DNA from: Fibrobacter sp. | Lineage (GTDB): Bacteria; Fibrobacterota; Chitinivibrionia; Chitinivibrionales; Chitinispirillaceae | DNA: 45,293 bases | Direction of reading: 5' to 3' | Assembly: GCA_012513915.1 (NCBI GenBank) | Contig: JAAZBG010000018.1 | Span: 1 to 45,293 of the forward strand | Part shown: in pieces, positions 1-8,828 of the stretch | Position numbering within the stretch: the stretch's first letter is position 1 | Layout: the number at the start of each line of letters is the position of its first letter | Made by a program: the position numbers and the translations under genes | The notes under the pieces: generated by a model | The model's input: the letters and a program-made list of their open reading frames with translations, nothing else | The model's database searches: none | What the model was told of the DNA's origin: nothing

Positions 1-52
1 CCTTAACCTTAACCTTAACCTTAACCTTAACCTTAACCTTAACCTTAACCTT
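1..52. repeat. CCTTAA hexamer tandem repeat at window edge
   Basis: Eight perfect head-to-tail copies of the hexamer CCTTAA are followed by a partial CCTT. The array begins at the first base of the window, so its true length is unknown. It runs directly into an octamer array. It resembles eukaryotic telomere repeats superficially, but all the genes beside it are bacterial. It most likely marks the point where an assembly stopped in a low-complexity tract. Confidence 0.9.
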
Positions 53-92
53 CTTCCTTTCTTCCTCTCTTCCTTTCTTCCTTTCTTCCTTT
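53..92. repeat. CTTCCTTT octamer tandem repeat
   Basis: Five copies of an octamer with consensus CTTCCTTT (one copy reads CTTCCTCT) follow the hexamer array and end about 30 bases before the first start codon. Read on the other strand and rotated, the unit is AAGGAAGA. This differs by one base from the AAGGAAGT unit at the right end of the window. The tract gives the first gene a pyrimidine-rich upstream region with no obvious Shine-Dalgarno sequence. Confidence 0.85.
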
Positions 93-121
93 CCCCCTGC
101 CCATTTGTTATTTTCCAATCT

Positions 122-1498
122 ATGCTAAAAGAACACTCATCATTTGTTAAACAGTCCATTGCTGTTCTGGATTGCGTACTGATTACACTGGCATATTATA
201 TCGGGTACACTATCTCACATCTGTACCGCCCGCTTGGTCAGATTACGAACTATCTATTCATACTATTAGGATTGCTCATATTTTATCTCTATTTTGCCTG
301 GACTCGGCAACTCTTTTCCATTTTAAATTTTAACTGGATGGAGCGGTTATTCGGGCGAATTGTAATGATCTTTTTAAGTGCTTGTATACTTGGTGCTGCG
401 TTAATGTACCTGGTTCCCGATAGCTATAACAGTCGTTACCTGTATCTCATATTCAGCGTGATTGCATTTGTTTTTATCGCAACTGAAAAGATGCTGATAA
501 AATCGATTATCTGGAAATTGCGCAGGAATAATAAAAATATTACCCCGATTCTTATTCTCGGGCGTGGACGGGGAGCATCCCAGGTATACCAGGAGATCAG
601 TTGTCATCCCGAGTGGGGACTTCGCGTTGTTGGAAAATTTGATATTTCGGTATCACCATCAGAGTTTGAAGAATTCCTGAAAACTGCATACATCGAAGAG
701 GTTTTTATCTGTGTACCACGAAAGTTGACAAAAGATGGGTTCTCAATCGATACGTATCTTCAGATTTGTGAAGAGATGGGTAGGCCGGCCCGTGTATTTA
801 TGAATATTTCCGATGCAACACTGTTTGCTCGATGGGAATATCACCGGTTTCTTGGCAGACCGACACTTCTCTCGCATACCGTGGAACTTGATCCTGATCA
901 GCTTGTTTTTAAGCGTATCTTCGATATTGCCGGCGGTATTGTCGGTGTTGGAATTTTATTGCTGCTGTATCCCTGGCTTGCCCTTGCCATAAAACTGACA
1001 TCCCGTGGTCCTGTGTTTTTTAAGCAGGTACGTGTGGGGAAAAACGGTAAACGATTTATTATTTACAAATTCAGATCAATGTGCAATGATGCAGAGGCGA
1101 AGAAAAAAGAGCTCGCAAAATTCAATCAGTGTGATGGTGCGGTGTTTAAAATGAAGGATGATCCGCGTGTGACAGCAATTGGTAAATTCATGCGAAAATT
1201 AAGTCTTGATGAACTGCCGCAGTTTATCAATGTTATCAAAGGGGAAATGTCACTTGTCGGAACAAGACCTCCGACACCCGATGAGGTATCAAAATATCAG
1301 AAGTGGCATCACCGCAGAATAAGCATTAAACCGGGTATTACCGGTATGTGGCAGGTCAGCGGCAGAAACCGTATTACAAACTTTGATGAAATTGTTAAGC
1401 TCGATCTGAAATATATTGATCATTGGAACATCTGGAAAGATGTAAAAATTATTATTAAAACTGTTTTGGTGCTTTTTGAACGTGACAGTGCATATTAA
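122..1498 (+). CDS. Polyprenyl glycosylphosphotransferase (exopolysaccharide sugar transferase)
   Basis: Probable initiating enzyme of a surface polysaccharide: such proteins move a sugar-1-phosphate from a nucleotide sugar to undecaprenyl phosphate in the inner membrane. The 458 residues show the usual plan: four N-terminal membrane helices (about 12-33, 40-60, 80-98, 106-122), a central Rossmann-like segment with GRGRGASQV near 147, a fifth hydrophobic segment (about 265-292) and the C-terminal catalytic domain. Family motifs KFRSM (316-320), DELPQ (363-367), GTRPP (380-384) and WQVSGR (410-415) are all present. Length matches the WcaJ/WbaP-like family. No clear ribosome binding site precedes the start, so translation may begin differently. 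The next gene encodes a Wzi-like barrel, which supports a capsule or exopolysaccharide role. The exact sugar cannot be read from sequence. Confidence 0.92.
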   Translation: MLKEHSSFVKQSIAVLDCVLITLAYYIGYTISHLYRPLGQITNYLFILLGLLIFYLYFAWTRQLFSILNFNWMERLFGRIVMIFLSACILGAALMYLVPDSYNSRYLYLIFSVIAFVFIATEKMLIKSIIWKLRRNNKNITPILILGRGRGASQVYQEISCHPEWGLRVVGKFDISVSPSEFEEFLKTAYIEEVFICVPRKLTKDGFSIDTYLQICEEMGRPARVFMNISDATLFARWEYHRFLGRPTLLSHTVELDPDQLVFKRIFDIAGGIVGVGILLLLYPWLALAIKLTSRGPVFFKQVRVGKNGKRFIIYKFRSMCNDAEAKKKELAKFNQCDGAVFKMKDDPRVTAIGKFMRKLSLDELPQFINVIKGEMSLVGTRPPTPDEVSKYQKWHHRRISIKPGITGMWQVSGRNRITNFDEIVKLDLKYIDHWNIWKDVKIIIKTVLVLFERDSAY

Positions 1499-1595
1499 TC
1501 CTGCACCATCGGTTTATCGTCTGTTGACAATGTTTTAATACCCCATATCGATATTCGGCAGTATTAACACTGTTTGAATGAACAGGACTCTGGTA

Positions 1596-3059
1596 ATGAA
1601 AAGAATAATGATTATTATTGTGTCTTTCGTGGCAACGCTTGCTGCCGAGACAGTGCAGAACGCAAACTGGCGGTATCCATACTATCTTATGGCCAGAGAT
1701 GCCCTTGCAGCAGAAAAAAGTTCTGTAAGTGATATGTTTCATGATGGGATCAGTGGCGTATCTCTTTTTGACAAGTCACTATGGCCTGATAGTGTAAAAA
1801 TGAGCCATAATCACTGGTACTTTGAACCACAGTTTTCAAGTGGTGGCAATTACAATGATCCTGTACTTGGTAATGAAGCTCCTCTGGAAATCGGGTTTCT
1901 CAATAGTATCGTCTATCACAATGTACTTGTTCGTCAAACCTTGCATGTTGATAAGACTTACGATTACGATCAATTTTATCCTGCACATCCGGACCGCATT
2001 GTCCGCGGGCGCATTGAAGAGGCTTTTATACAGGCGAACTGGAAACATGGAATGTTTCGTCTTGGAAGAACAGAACGGAACTGGGGTCCGTTTGCAGACC
2101 GCAGTCTTTTTCTTTCGTCAAATCCTTATACTTACGATGCATTTGAGTGGCAGCTCTATTCGCGGATTTTTGAATTCAGACATCTCTTTACCGCATTCCC
2201 TTTGAAACATTCAGAATGGGATGCTGATGGTGAAATTAATCGTTATTTTACTGCACATGTATTGAATATCATGCCGGCAAAATGGTTGACATTAGGTGTA
2301 TTTGAAAGCCTTTTATTTACCCGTCACGGGGGATTTCCCGATTTCTCATACGTTAACCCGTTTTCGATTTATTCAGTTATTAATACCAACATGGAGGGTG
2401 ATGGCAATCTGATGATCGGAGTGCTGTGGGATATCAAGCCGTTTACAGAGAATATCGCATTCAAGGGGCAGGTGGTCTGGGATGATTTTCAGGTTGACAA
2501 TGAGGTCGTTACTGATAAGGAACCTGCACACTGGGGGATGGATATGGGGCTTTACTGGCGCAATCCGGTTCCTTTGCAGCTTGAGAATTCGGTCAAGCTG
2601 GAGTATAATTACCGTTCCAAGTGGCTCTATACGGTTCCGGATGCAAATACACGCAATGGTGAACGGTATACGTATCTTGGGAAAAGTCTTGGATTTGCAG
2701 AGAATGATGGTTTTAATGTAAATGCGGGTTATACAGTAATCGGGAAAAACTACTGGGCTGCATCACTGCATGGCGGTTATGGCATTAAAGGAGAAAATTC
2801 ACCATTAAGTAAATGGAATGATCTTCAGCACACACCCGGATTACCCTATGAAGATACTGTCACAACAGAGATTCGTACGGCAACGATAGGGTTGACCGTT
2901 AACGCATACTTCAGGGATTATGTCAATATCGCTTTTACTTTTGACAATGTGTTTACAAAAAGTGAAATAAACGGTGTGAAGGACAGTGATTACGAGCCAC
3001 GTATCAATGCAACAGTAACACTTCATTACAGCGACCTTATCATCAAACTGCCGGATTAA
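1596..3059 (+). CDS. Wzi-like capsule-associated outer-membrane beta-barrel protein
   Basis: Predicted outer-membrane barrel of about 487 residues. The start at 1596 is preferred over the upstream in-frame ATG at 1578 because AGGA lies 8 bases before it and it opens directly on a signal peptide (MKRIM, hydrophobic core, cleavage after about LAAE). The mature part carries the family-like segment FRLGRTERNWGP (around residues 153-164), then alternating aromatic and polar strands to the C terminus, ending in a short beta strand. Wzi family proteins bind exopolysaccharide at the cell surface. The adjacent sugar transferase fits that role. No strong terminator separates this gene from the next, whose start is four bases after the stop. 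The Wzi assignment comes from motif and context; any 18-strand barrel remains possible. Confidence 0.75.
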   Translation: MKRIMIIIVSFVATLAAETVQNANWRYPYYLMARDALAAEKSSVSDMFHDGISGVSLFDKSLWPDSVKMSHNHWYFEPQFSSGGNYNDPVLGNEAPLEIGFLNSIVYHNVLVRQTLHVDKTYDYDQFYPAHPDRIVRGRIEEAFIQANWKHGMFRLGRTERNWGPFADRSLFLSSNPYTYDAFEWQLYSRIFEFRHLFTAFPLKHSEWDADGEINRYFTAHVLNIMPAKWLTLGVFESLLFTRHGGFPDFSYVNPFSIYSVINTNMEGDGNLMIGVLWDIKPFTENIAFKGQVVWDDFQVDNEVVTDKEPAHWGMDMGLYWRNPVPLQLENSVKLEYNYRSKWLYTVPDANTRNGERYTYLGKSLGFAENDGFNVNAGYTVIGKNYWAASLHGGYGIKGENSPLSKWNDLQHTPGLPYEDTVTTEIRTATIGLTVNAYFRDYVNIAFTFDNVFTKSEINGVKDSDYEPRINATVTLHYSDLIIKLPD

Positions 3060-3062
3060 CAG

Positions 3063-3812
3063 ATGCATAACGATACTGATAATATTCAAAAATTCCCTGT
3101 TCAGAAAGAGCTCCTCAGGATACCTCCTGAAGCGCGTGCGGTACATAATGGGATTGTGCGTGCGTTGGAGTCCATGGAAAACGGCAATGCGCAGTCATGT
3201 CTTGCTGACGATTTCAAGCTGAGCTATTTTAGGGTGTTTGAGCTGTTTGAACAATATCAGCAGATGGTGATACAGCATAATAATTATAAAGTCAGCTGCA
3301 AGCGGGGCTGTGCATATTGCTGCAACCACTGGGTTGAGGATGTCAACTCATTTGAAGCAGCGATTATTGCTGAGTATCTTAGGAAATATTTTCCTGACAG
3401 CATTGAAAAGATTGTTGCTCAATGTATTGAGGACGAAGCGATTTTGAATAATATCGAGAAGCTGACTATTGACAGAATGAGCGATATCGATGATACTGGT
3501 ACTATTGATTATATTGATCTCGTATTATCCGTTTTTTATCAGATGAACCGTACCTGTCCGCTGCTTTCAGAAAACGGTGCGTGCAGTATTTACAAGGTGC
3601 GTCCGCTTACCTGCAGAATATATATGAGCTTTTCCGAGAATGCACTATGTGCTCCGGAATATCAGGAAACAGATGATATACCTACCTATTTGTTAAACCT
3701 TGACGAAAACGCAAGCGAGATACTTGACAGGTTACATTTCCGGTATCAGCGCTTTCCTGAGGAGACCGGGTTACGGTCGATGCTTGTGAAGTATTTGACA
3801 GAAGATACGTAA
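3063..3812 (+). CDS. YkgJ/FliB-type cysteine cluster protein
   Basis: A 249-residue soluble protein with the metal-chelating cysteine signature of the YkgJ (putative zinc- or iron-chelating) family. It has CKRGCAYCC in the first half, then CPLL, GACSIYKVRPLTCRIY and a further cysteine (ALCAPEY) in the second half. The spacing and the PLTCR-type motif are typical of the family. Biochemical roles are poorly defined; some members act in protein methylation or metal handling. It starts four bases after the Wzi-like gene and probably shares its transcript. An acidic helical insertion lies between the two cysteine groups. Function here is unknown. Confidence 0.85.
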   Translation: MHNDTDNIQKFPVQKELLRIPPEARAVHNGIVRALESMENGNAQSCLADDFKLSYFRVFELFEQYQQMVIQHNNYKVSCKRGCAYCCNHWVEDVNSFEAAIIAEYLRKYFPDSIEKIVAQCIEDEAILNNIEKLTIDRMSDIDDTGTIDYIDLVLSVFYQMNRTCPLLSENGACSIYKVRPLTCRIYMSFSENALCAPEYQETDDIPTYLLNLDENASEILDRLHFRYQRFPEETGLRSMLVKYLTEDT

Positions 3813-4112
3813 TCCGGTAAAAAACACTTAGTGCTGTTTATTTTCCTTCGAACTGACGGAACGAATCAACGTTTGACAAACACGTATTCACCTGGTTGAT
3901 CTGTACATATACTTTTTCCTGTTCACTTTCATATATGATAGAATGCTACTATACAGAAAAACCTTTTTTATCTGTTTTTCGCATGCAGTGGATACAACTG
4001 AATACACGAATAACCTGTAGCGATTGATTGGCGTGATATATAAAAGATATATTTACCATTAATACTATGGTCATTCCTAAAAGTATCAAACACATATTAA
4101 AGGACTGTAATT
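3813..4112. other. 300-bp intergenic region
   Basis: No convincing gene is visible. The sequence is AT-rich with scattered promoter-like hexamers, including TTGACA at 3874-3879 without a well-placed -10 box. The last 15 bases hold AAAGGA upstream of the next ATG, a usable ribosome binding site for the gene at 4113. No long inverted repeat was found. Confidence 0.5.
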
Positions 4113-4697
4113 ATGATTACAATAAGAACAGTATTGTTTTTTTGCTTATGTTTACTTATAGCTTCTGTTCACTCAGCTCCAATGGTTCCTATAAAACTGG
4201 AGAATCTTACTGGTACTGTAAATTCTATCTATGAGGGTGATTTTTGCTCCGTTTGGGGAAAAGCAGAGGGTGTTTGCTCATCAAAGCCCGGATATGAAAT
4301 CATCCTGAAGAATGTTGATTATGAAGTAATCCAGGGACCAAATTATCCCGATTATGAAAAAGGAATAACTCATCACAAAGATTCATTTTTAATTTACTCT
4401 ACAGACACGCTTTTTCGTACCCTTGTTGGAAAAACTATATCGATTTCTAAATACTACCTTAGTGGTGATGAATTCTCACTACACCCGTCAATTGAGACAC
4501 TCAAAATTACAAGTGCGATATCGATTAAGAACACATCAATGCGTTCTGTCTGTCAAAAACAGCAGTATGGGGTATCGATCCAACATGGATTGAGTAAAAA
4601 AGAGATTCATAATTACAAAATGCTATTGATTAATGGACGATCCGGCGGTGTATCAAGTTACCAGAATGCTATCAAACCCAAAAGTATACCTAAGTAA
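4113..4697 (+). CDS. Unknown secreted protein
   Basis: A 194-residue protein that I do not recognise. It opens with a clear signal peptide (basic start, hydrophobic core about residues 7-20, cleavage near HSA/P). The mature part is beta-rich and includes cysteines at CSVWGKAEGVC and one later at SVCQ. The last 28 residues (from about NYKMLLINGR) vaguely resemble the C-terminal segments, with an L-x-G-R core, of type IX-like sorting domains in secreted Fibrobacter and Bacteroidota proteins. This is only an impression. AAAGGA upstream supports the start. It is followed by a bidirectional hairpin and a convergent gene. Confidence 0.6.
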   Translation: MITIRTVLFFCLCLLIASVHSAPMVPIKLENLTGTVNSIYEGDFCSVWGKAEGVCSSKPGYEIILKNVDYEVIQGPNYPDYEKGITHHKDSFLIYSTDTLFRTLVGKTISISKYYLSGDEFSLHPSIETLKITSAISIKNTSMRSVCQKQQYGVSIQHGLSKKEIHNYKMLLINGRSGGVSSYQNAIKPKSIPK

Positions 4698-4752
4698 ATG
4701 GTTGTTTTTCGTAAATTGCCATTTCCCTGATGTAACAATTATCGAACCGTCG

Positions 4753-4787
4753 TATACACGATCCCGAAGTAATCAGGATCGTGTATA
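4753..4787. terminator. Bidirectional hairpin between convergent genes
   Basis: TATACACGATCC at 4753-4764 pairs perfectly with GGATCGTGTATA at 4776-4787 around an 11-base loop. It lies about 55 bases after the stop at 4697 and about 65 bases after the stop of the opposing gene at 4851. Neither side has a long T run, so it may be a weak terminator or only an RNA-stabilising hairpin. Confidence 0.5.
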
Positions 4788-4850
4788 ATGTTGGAGGGTA
4801 CAATGGATTCTTTAGTACTTGAAAAATTTTACAATCTTTGAAGTACTTAT

Positions 4851-5252
4851 TTATTGAGGAAGAATGGTGATCTTTTTAGACTCCCAAATCGCTGAATCTC
4901 CTACTCTGCTGCTGGTAGTAAGGCCATCCATATAATCCCCGGTACTTTTGATCAATCCTGAATAATAACCGATACCATCGGGATATGTAATTTTAAAGTT
5001 GATAGAATCCCCTTTAATAGTACCTGTAATTGGACCGTTACTGTGAGTTGACCAGTATGAATACCCTGTAATAGATGTCCCTGTCTGTGTCAATTCGATT
5101 GTACCTGAATGATTATTGGATTGTGAAATATTCCAATTACCGGAAATGTCATATGCCATTGTATCATCATCAAAAACGCCGATTACATTAATAGCACCTT
5201 TGACCTTTCTGAGCTTAATAACGACATCGGTAACTGTATTCACGGATAACAC
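4851..5252 (-). CDS. Small beta-rich protein of unknown function
   Basis: A 133-residue frame starting at GTG, with a purine-rich GGAAAGGG just upstream. From about residue 34 it has SGNWNISQ, ELTQTGTSITGYSYW and GTIKGDSINFKIT. This pattern resembles the lipocalin-like or META-like barrel sheets found in many short secreted proteins. There is no signal peptide or lipobox, so it may be a truncated remnant of a larger lipoprotein whose 5' part was lost. The upstream region 5253-5400 overlaps the leader of the divergent small membrane gene. Its coding nature is likely from the clean domain-like pattern; the start and function are uncertain. Confidence 0.5.
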   Translation of the reverse strand: MLSVNTVTDVVIKLRKVKGAINVIGVFDDDTMAYDISGNWNISQSNNHSGTIELTQTGTSITGYSYWSTHSNGPITGTIKGDSINFKITYPDGIGYYSGLIKSTGDYMDGLTTSSRVGDSAIWESKKITILPQ

Positions 5253-5400
5253 TTTCCCTTTCCATTGTCGGGTTATATTTTATTAGAAACAGGTAGGGCT
5301 TATCACGCTGCAAGTTATAATATGTATATAATACAAAGACTTGTAAGTGAACATACCAGAAAGGCACCTTCTGTAACGTGAATGAACAGGAGTAGTATAT

Positions 5401-5625
5401 ATGGATAGAACTGCAAAAAGAATCAGATACCTTGTTTTTCTCTGGATAGTTTATGTGGCGCTGGATAGTCTCGGTACTGCATTTCGTCCTTTTTATGGTA
5501 AAAAATTTGGTGCACCGGCAATACATCTTTTCCGTGGCGTATCAATTATTCGCGGACTGGTAGTATTTGGTATCGCAGTATTAAATTATGTTCTGATTGC
5601 TTATAAAGGCAAATCAATCAATTGA
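5401..5625 (+). CDS. Small membrane protein upstream of nifS
   Basis: A 74-residue protein with two probable membrane helices (about 10-24 and 48-66) joined by a basic loop (RPFYGKKFG). AGGAG at 5388-5392 gives a well-spaced ribosome binding site. Its TGA stop (5623-5625) overlaps the GAGG that serves the NifS gene, so the two are probably translationally coupled and mark the beginning of the cofactor operon. I do not recognise the family. A role in membrane attachment or regulation of the operon would be speculation. Confidence 0.7.
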   Translation: MDRTAKRIRYLVFLWIVYVALDSLGTAFRPFYGKKFGAPAIHLFRGVSIIRGLVVFGIAVLNYVLIAYKGKSIN

Positions 5626-5633
5626 GGTTAACT

Positions 5634-6794
5634 ATGGGTACAACAGTATATCTTGACAATAATGCAACAACGGCCATTGATCCTGAAGTGCTTGATGCAA
5701 TGCAGCCGTTCTTTACAGAAAAATATGGTAATCCATCGAGTATTCACCGGTTTGGCGGACATGTAAAACGCTATGTGGAGAATGCCCGTGAGCAGGTCGC
5801 ATCCCTGATTGGTGCATCACCGGATGAAGTCTTCTTTACAAGCTGCGGTTCAGAGAGTGACAATATGGCACTTAAAGGATTCGCAGAGGTACACGGGAGT
5901 AAAACAACGATTGTTACTTCTGCTGTTGAACATGCAGCTGTACTTTCAACAGCAAAATATCTGAAAGGCAATGGAGTAAGTGTTGTTGAGCTTGGGGTTG
6001 ATTCAGAGGGAATGATTGATACATCGGTGTTTGAGTCGTTATCAATTACACCGGATACCCTTGTGAGTCTGATGTGGGCAAATAACGAAACCGGAGTAAT
6101 TTTCCCCATTGCGAAAATTGCTGCTGAAGTAAAAGCCCGTGGCGGGTATATGCATACTGATGCAGTTCAGGCAGTAGGGAAGGTTCCCATTGATGTACAG
6201 AAAGATATGGTTGACATACTGGCTCTTAGTGGTCACAAACTTCATGCCCCCAAAGGAGTTGGTGCAATTTACATAAAGAAAGGCACCATGCTTGCACCGT
6301 TACTTCATGGCGGGCATCAGGAGCAGGGAGTCAGAGCCGGAACAGAAAATGTTCCATATATAGTGGGGCTTGGTAAAGCATGTGAACTTGCAGCAAAGCA
6401 TATTCAGGAAGAAAATACCAAAGTACGTAAATTACGGGATAAACTCGAACATGCGCTTCTGGAAAAATGTATTGGTGCAAAATTAAACGGTCGTATTGAT
6501 GCCCGTTTACCCAACACGACCAACATCAGTTTTGAATTTATCGAAGGTGAAGCGATTCTGTTGCACCTTGATGAATCAGGAATTGCTGCATCATCCGGAT
6601 CTGCCTGCACAACCGGTTCCCTTGAACCATCACATGTTATGCGTGCGATGAGTATACCATATACCTTTGCACATAGTTCAACCCGTTTTTCTCTGAGCAG
6701 ATTTACAACAGAGGCTGAGATTGATAAGGTAATAGCAGTGATGCCCGGTATTGTTGATAAATTAAGAAAAATTTCACCATATGTCAATAGGTAA
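5634..6794 (+). CDS. nifS: NifS/IscS-like cysteine desulfurase
   Basis: PLP enzyme that removes sulfur from cysteine for Fe-S cluster assembly. The 386-residue protein has the family start YLDNNATT, the PLP lysine in SGHKLHAPKG (K202) and the persulfide cysteine in SSGSACTTG (C325), in the longer loop typical of NifS/IscS group I. The start at 5634 (MGTTVYLD) is preferred over an in-frame TTG at 5622 because GAGG lies directly upstream. The gene precedes nadA by nine bases. As in Bacillus nifS-nad clusters, it probably supplies sulfur for the [4Fe-4S] cluster of NadA, though it may also serve cell-wide needs. No iscU-type scaffold gene is next to it. Confidence 0.93.
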   Translation: MGTTVYLDNNATTAIDPEVLDAMQPFFTEKYGNPSSIHRFGGHVKRYVENAREQVASLIGASPDEVFFTSCGSESDNMALKGFAEVHGSKTTIVTSAVEHAAVLSTAKYLKGNGVSVVELGVDSEGMIDTSVFESLSITPDTLVSLMWANNETGVIFPIAKIAAEVKARGGYMHTDAVQAVGKVPIDVQKDMVDILALSGHKLHAPKGVGAIYIKKGTMLAPLLHGGHQEQGVRAGTENVPYIVGLGKACELAAKHIQEENTKVRKLRDKLEHALLEKCIGAKLNGRIDARLPNTTNISFEFIEGEAILLHLDESGIAASSGSACTTGSLEPSHVMRAMSIPYTFAHSSTRFSLSRFTTEAEIDKVIAVMPGIVDKLRKISPYVNR

Positions 6795-6803
6795 CAATTA
6801 ATA

Positions 6804-7715
6804 ATGAATTCATTACTACAGGATATAGAACGGTTAAAAAAAGAGAAAAATGCAGTTATACTTGCACATACCTATCAGCCCGGTGAAATTCAGGATGTTG
6901 CTGATTTTGTTGGTGATTCGTATGGTTTGAGTGTTGAGGCAGCCAACGTAAGCGCAGATAGTATTGTTTTTTGTGGTGTCCGGTTTATGGCTGAAACTGC
7001 TGCCATACTTAATCCGTCAAGAAACGTCATTCTTGCTGAACCTGATGCCGGTTGTCCGATGGCGGATATGATTAACGAAGAGGAACTCAGGAAACTGAAG
7101 GAACAATACCCTGACTATATCGTTATGTGTTATGTCAATTCAACGGCAGAAATAAAGGCTCTTTCAGATGTCTGCTGCACAAGTTCAAATGCAGTTACCA
7201 TTGCAAAAAAACTACCGCCGGATAAGGGAATCATTTTTGTACCTGATAAGCATCTTGGATCAGTTGTTCAGGAAATGACCGGACGGAACATGTATTTATG
7301 GGATGGATTCTGTCCCACGCATCTGCGTATAATACCATCAATGATAGTTAATGCAAGAAAAAACTATCCTGATGCAATTATCATGATTCACCCTGAAGCA
7401 GAGCATAATTGTCGTGTTCTTGCAGATAAGGTTTTGTCAACCGGGCAGATGTGCGAATTTGTAAAGAATAGCAAGCATAGTGTGTTTGTTATTGCAACCG
7501 AACTCGGAATAATGCATACACTTCGAAAAGAAAATCCTGATAAAACGTTTATTCCTCTTTCGGATAAGCTCTTGTGTCCTAATATGAAAAAGGGGAAACT
7601 TGAAAATGTCAAACGTGCGCTTGAAGGAACCTATGGAGAAATAATAAAACTGGATAGCGTTGTTGCATCAAAGGCATTGGTTTCACTTAAAAAGATGCTG
7701 GAACTGAGCAAATAA
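6804..7715 (+). CDS. nadA: Quinolinate synthase NadA
   Basis: Condenses iminoaspartate with dihydroxyacetone phosphate to quinolinate in de novo NAD synthesis, using a [4Fe-4S] cluster. The 303-residue length fits short-form NadA. Three cysteines sit where the cluster ligands are expected: C84 (DAGCPMAD), C170 (WDGFCPTH) and C258 (LLCPNMKKG). Other conserved pieces include LAHTYQPGEIQDVADFVGDS, MAETAAIL, YVNSTAEIKA and HPEAEHNCRVLADKVLSTGQM. It lies directly after the desulfurase. No nadB (aspartate oxidase) is in the window, so iminoaspartate must come from a distant nadB or from an aspartate dehydrogenase. Confidence 0.97.
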   Translation: MNSLLQDIERLKKEKNAVILAHTYQPGEIQDVADFVGDSYGLSVEAANVSADSIVFCGVRFMAETAAILNPSRNVILAEPDAGCPMADMINEEELRKLKEQYPDYIVMCYVNSTAEIKALSDVCCTSSNAVTIAKKLPPDKGIIFVPDKHLGSVVQEMTGRNMYLWDGFCPTHLRIIPSMIVNARKNYPDAIIMIHPEAEHNCRVLADKVLSTGQMCEFVKNSKHSVFVIATELGIMHTLRKENPDKTFIPLSDKLLCPNMKKGKLENVKRALEGTYGEIIKLDSVVASKALVSLKKMLELSK

Positions 7716-7796
7716 TACGTATCTGCATTGTGAACGTTGCTTGTGTGTTAAACAAGTAATTCTACAGTTTTCTATTATTTTTCATGGGGTCTGTCA

Positions 7797-8828
7797 GTGG
7801 CAGGGTATCTGGTTCCGGGTGATAATGATGTATTTACATTCAGTGGCAGATGTGATTTTACTACAACAAATCAGGTATCGTTTGACTGGCCGGGAATAGC
7901 CATTTCCTTTGGTTTTTCGGGTACATCATGTACGGCTGCTATTGATGGGCCGGGTATGTTCGATCTTTTTATTGATAGTAAATTTGTAAAAACAGTTCGC
8001 GCGGTTACTGAAAACGAGACCGTTCTTCTTGCTGATAAGCTCAAAAATAAAGCGCATGATGTCAAGCTTGTAAAGCGAAATGAGTCGTTCATCAGGCCGG
8101 TTGTCTTTCGTGGTGTGATTATTGATAACAATGCAGAAATTTTCAAAATTACACAGAATATTAACAGGAAAATTGAATTTATCGGGGACTCGTACACCGC
8201 CGGATATGCAAATGAGTATTCGTTCCGTGAGTGTGCGAACGATGAAACAGATTCGATTGTATTTTCAATGACAAATAGTGTCAGATCATTTGGAAGTCTT
8301 ATTGCCGGAATGTTTAATGCCGAGCGGCATATTAATGCTATTTCGGGCAAAGGGCTTGTCAGAAACTTTGGCGGGGCTGATAAGGACAAGGAATTTTTGA
8401 AGTATTACGAGCGTACTCTTTTGACAAGTGTACATAATCCGGACGTAAATAGTGCTCTCTGGGATTATTCATGGCATCCGGATGTTATCGTTATCGGACT
8501 TGGAATCAATGATTTTCAGGAAAATCCCCCGTATGCTGATACGCTACTGTTTGATAATACTTATCAGAACTTTATTCAGTCGCTGAAAGCCAGGCACCCT
8601 GGTGTTGAAATTATCTGTTGTGCGACTAAAATTAAGCCTTTAGATACGCTTATCCCCAGAGTCTGCGCGGTTGTTGAGTATTTCATGAAAAAAGGTGATA
8701 ATGGAGTACACTATTTCGAATATGAGACTGAAAATACTTCACTCTATGGGCATCCATCTGTCAAAGATCATAAAAAAATCGCTTATGAACTCAGTTCGTT
8801 TATTGGAACCATCACCGGATGGAGATAA
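7797..8828 (+). CDS. SGNH hydrolase resembling CE2 carbohydrate esterase
   Basis: A 343-residue protein with the two-domain plan of CE2 acetyl esterases. An N-terminal jelly-roll-like part (about 1-115, with WPGIAISFGFSGTSC) is followed by an SGNH domain. The SGNH blocks are visible: IEFIGDSYTAGY carrying the nucleophile serine, a glycine in GKGL, IGLGINDF, and GHPSVKDH near the end with the catalytic histidine. CE2 enzymes de-acetylate xylan or glucomannan. The start is GTG at 7797 with TGGGG seven bases upstream; the first 30 residues lack a signal peptide, which is odd for a polysaccharide esterase. It sits between nadA and a regulator gene. It could act on imported oligosaccharides or the cell's own polymer. 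Confidence 0.82.
   Translation: MAGYLVPGDNDVFTFSGRCDFTTTNQVSFDWPGIAISFGFSGTSCTAAIDGPGMFDLFIDSKFVKTVRAVTENETVLLADKLKNKAHDVKLVKRNESFIRPVVFRGVIIDNNAEIFKITQNINRKIEFIGDSYTAGYANEYSFRECANDETDSIVFSMTNSVRSFGSLIAGMFNAERHINAISGKGLVRNFGGADKDKEFLKYYERTLLTSVHNPDVNSALWDYSWHPDVIVIGLGINDFQENPPYADTLLFDNTYQNFIQSLKARHPGVEIICCATKIKPLDTLIPRVCAVVEYFMKKGDNGVHYFEYETENTSLYGHPSVKDHKKIAYELSSFIGTITGWR

Noticed and set aside
1..52. True eukaryotic or linear-replicon telomere
   Set aside because: The unit matches telomere style only loosely, the right end differs, and all genes are bacterial. A low-complexity contig end is simpler.
3873..3905. Promoter around TTGACA at 3874
   Set aside because: No -10 box lies 16-18 bases downstream.
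5215..5526. Minus-strand frame overlapping the small membrane gene
   Set aside because: It conflicts with the AGGAG-led gene at 5401 and with the frame at 4851-5252, and its residues are low quality.
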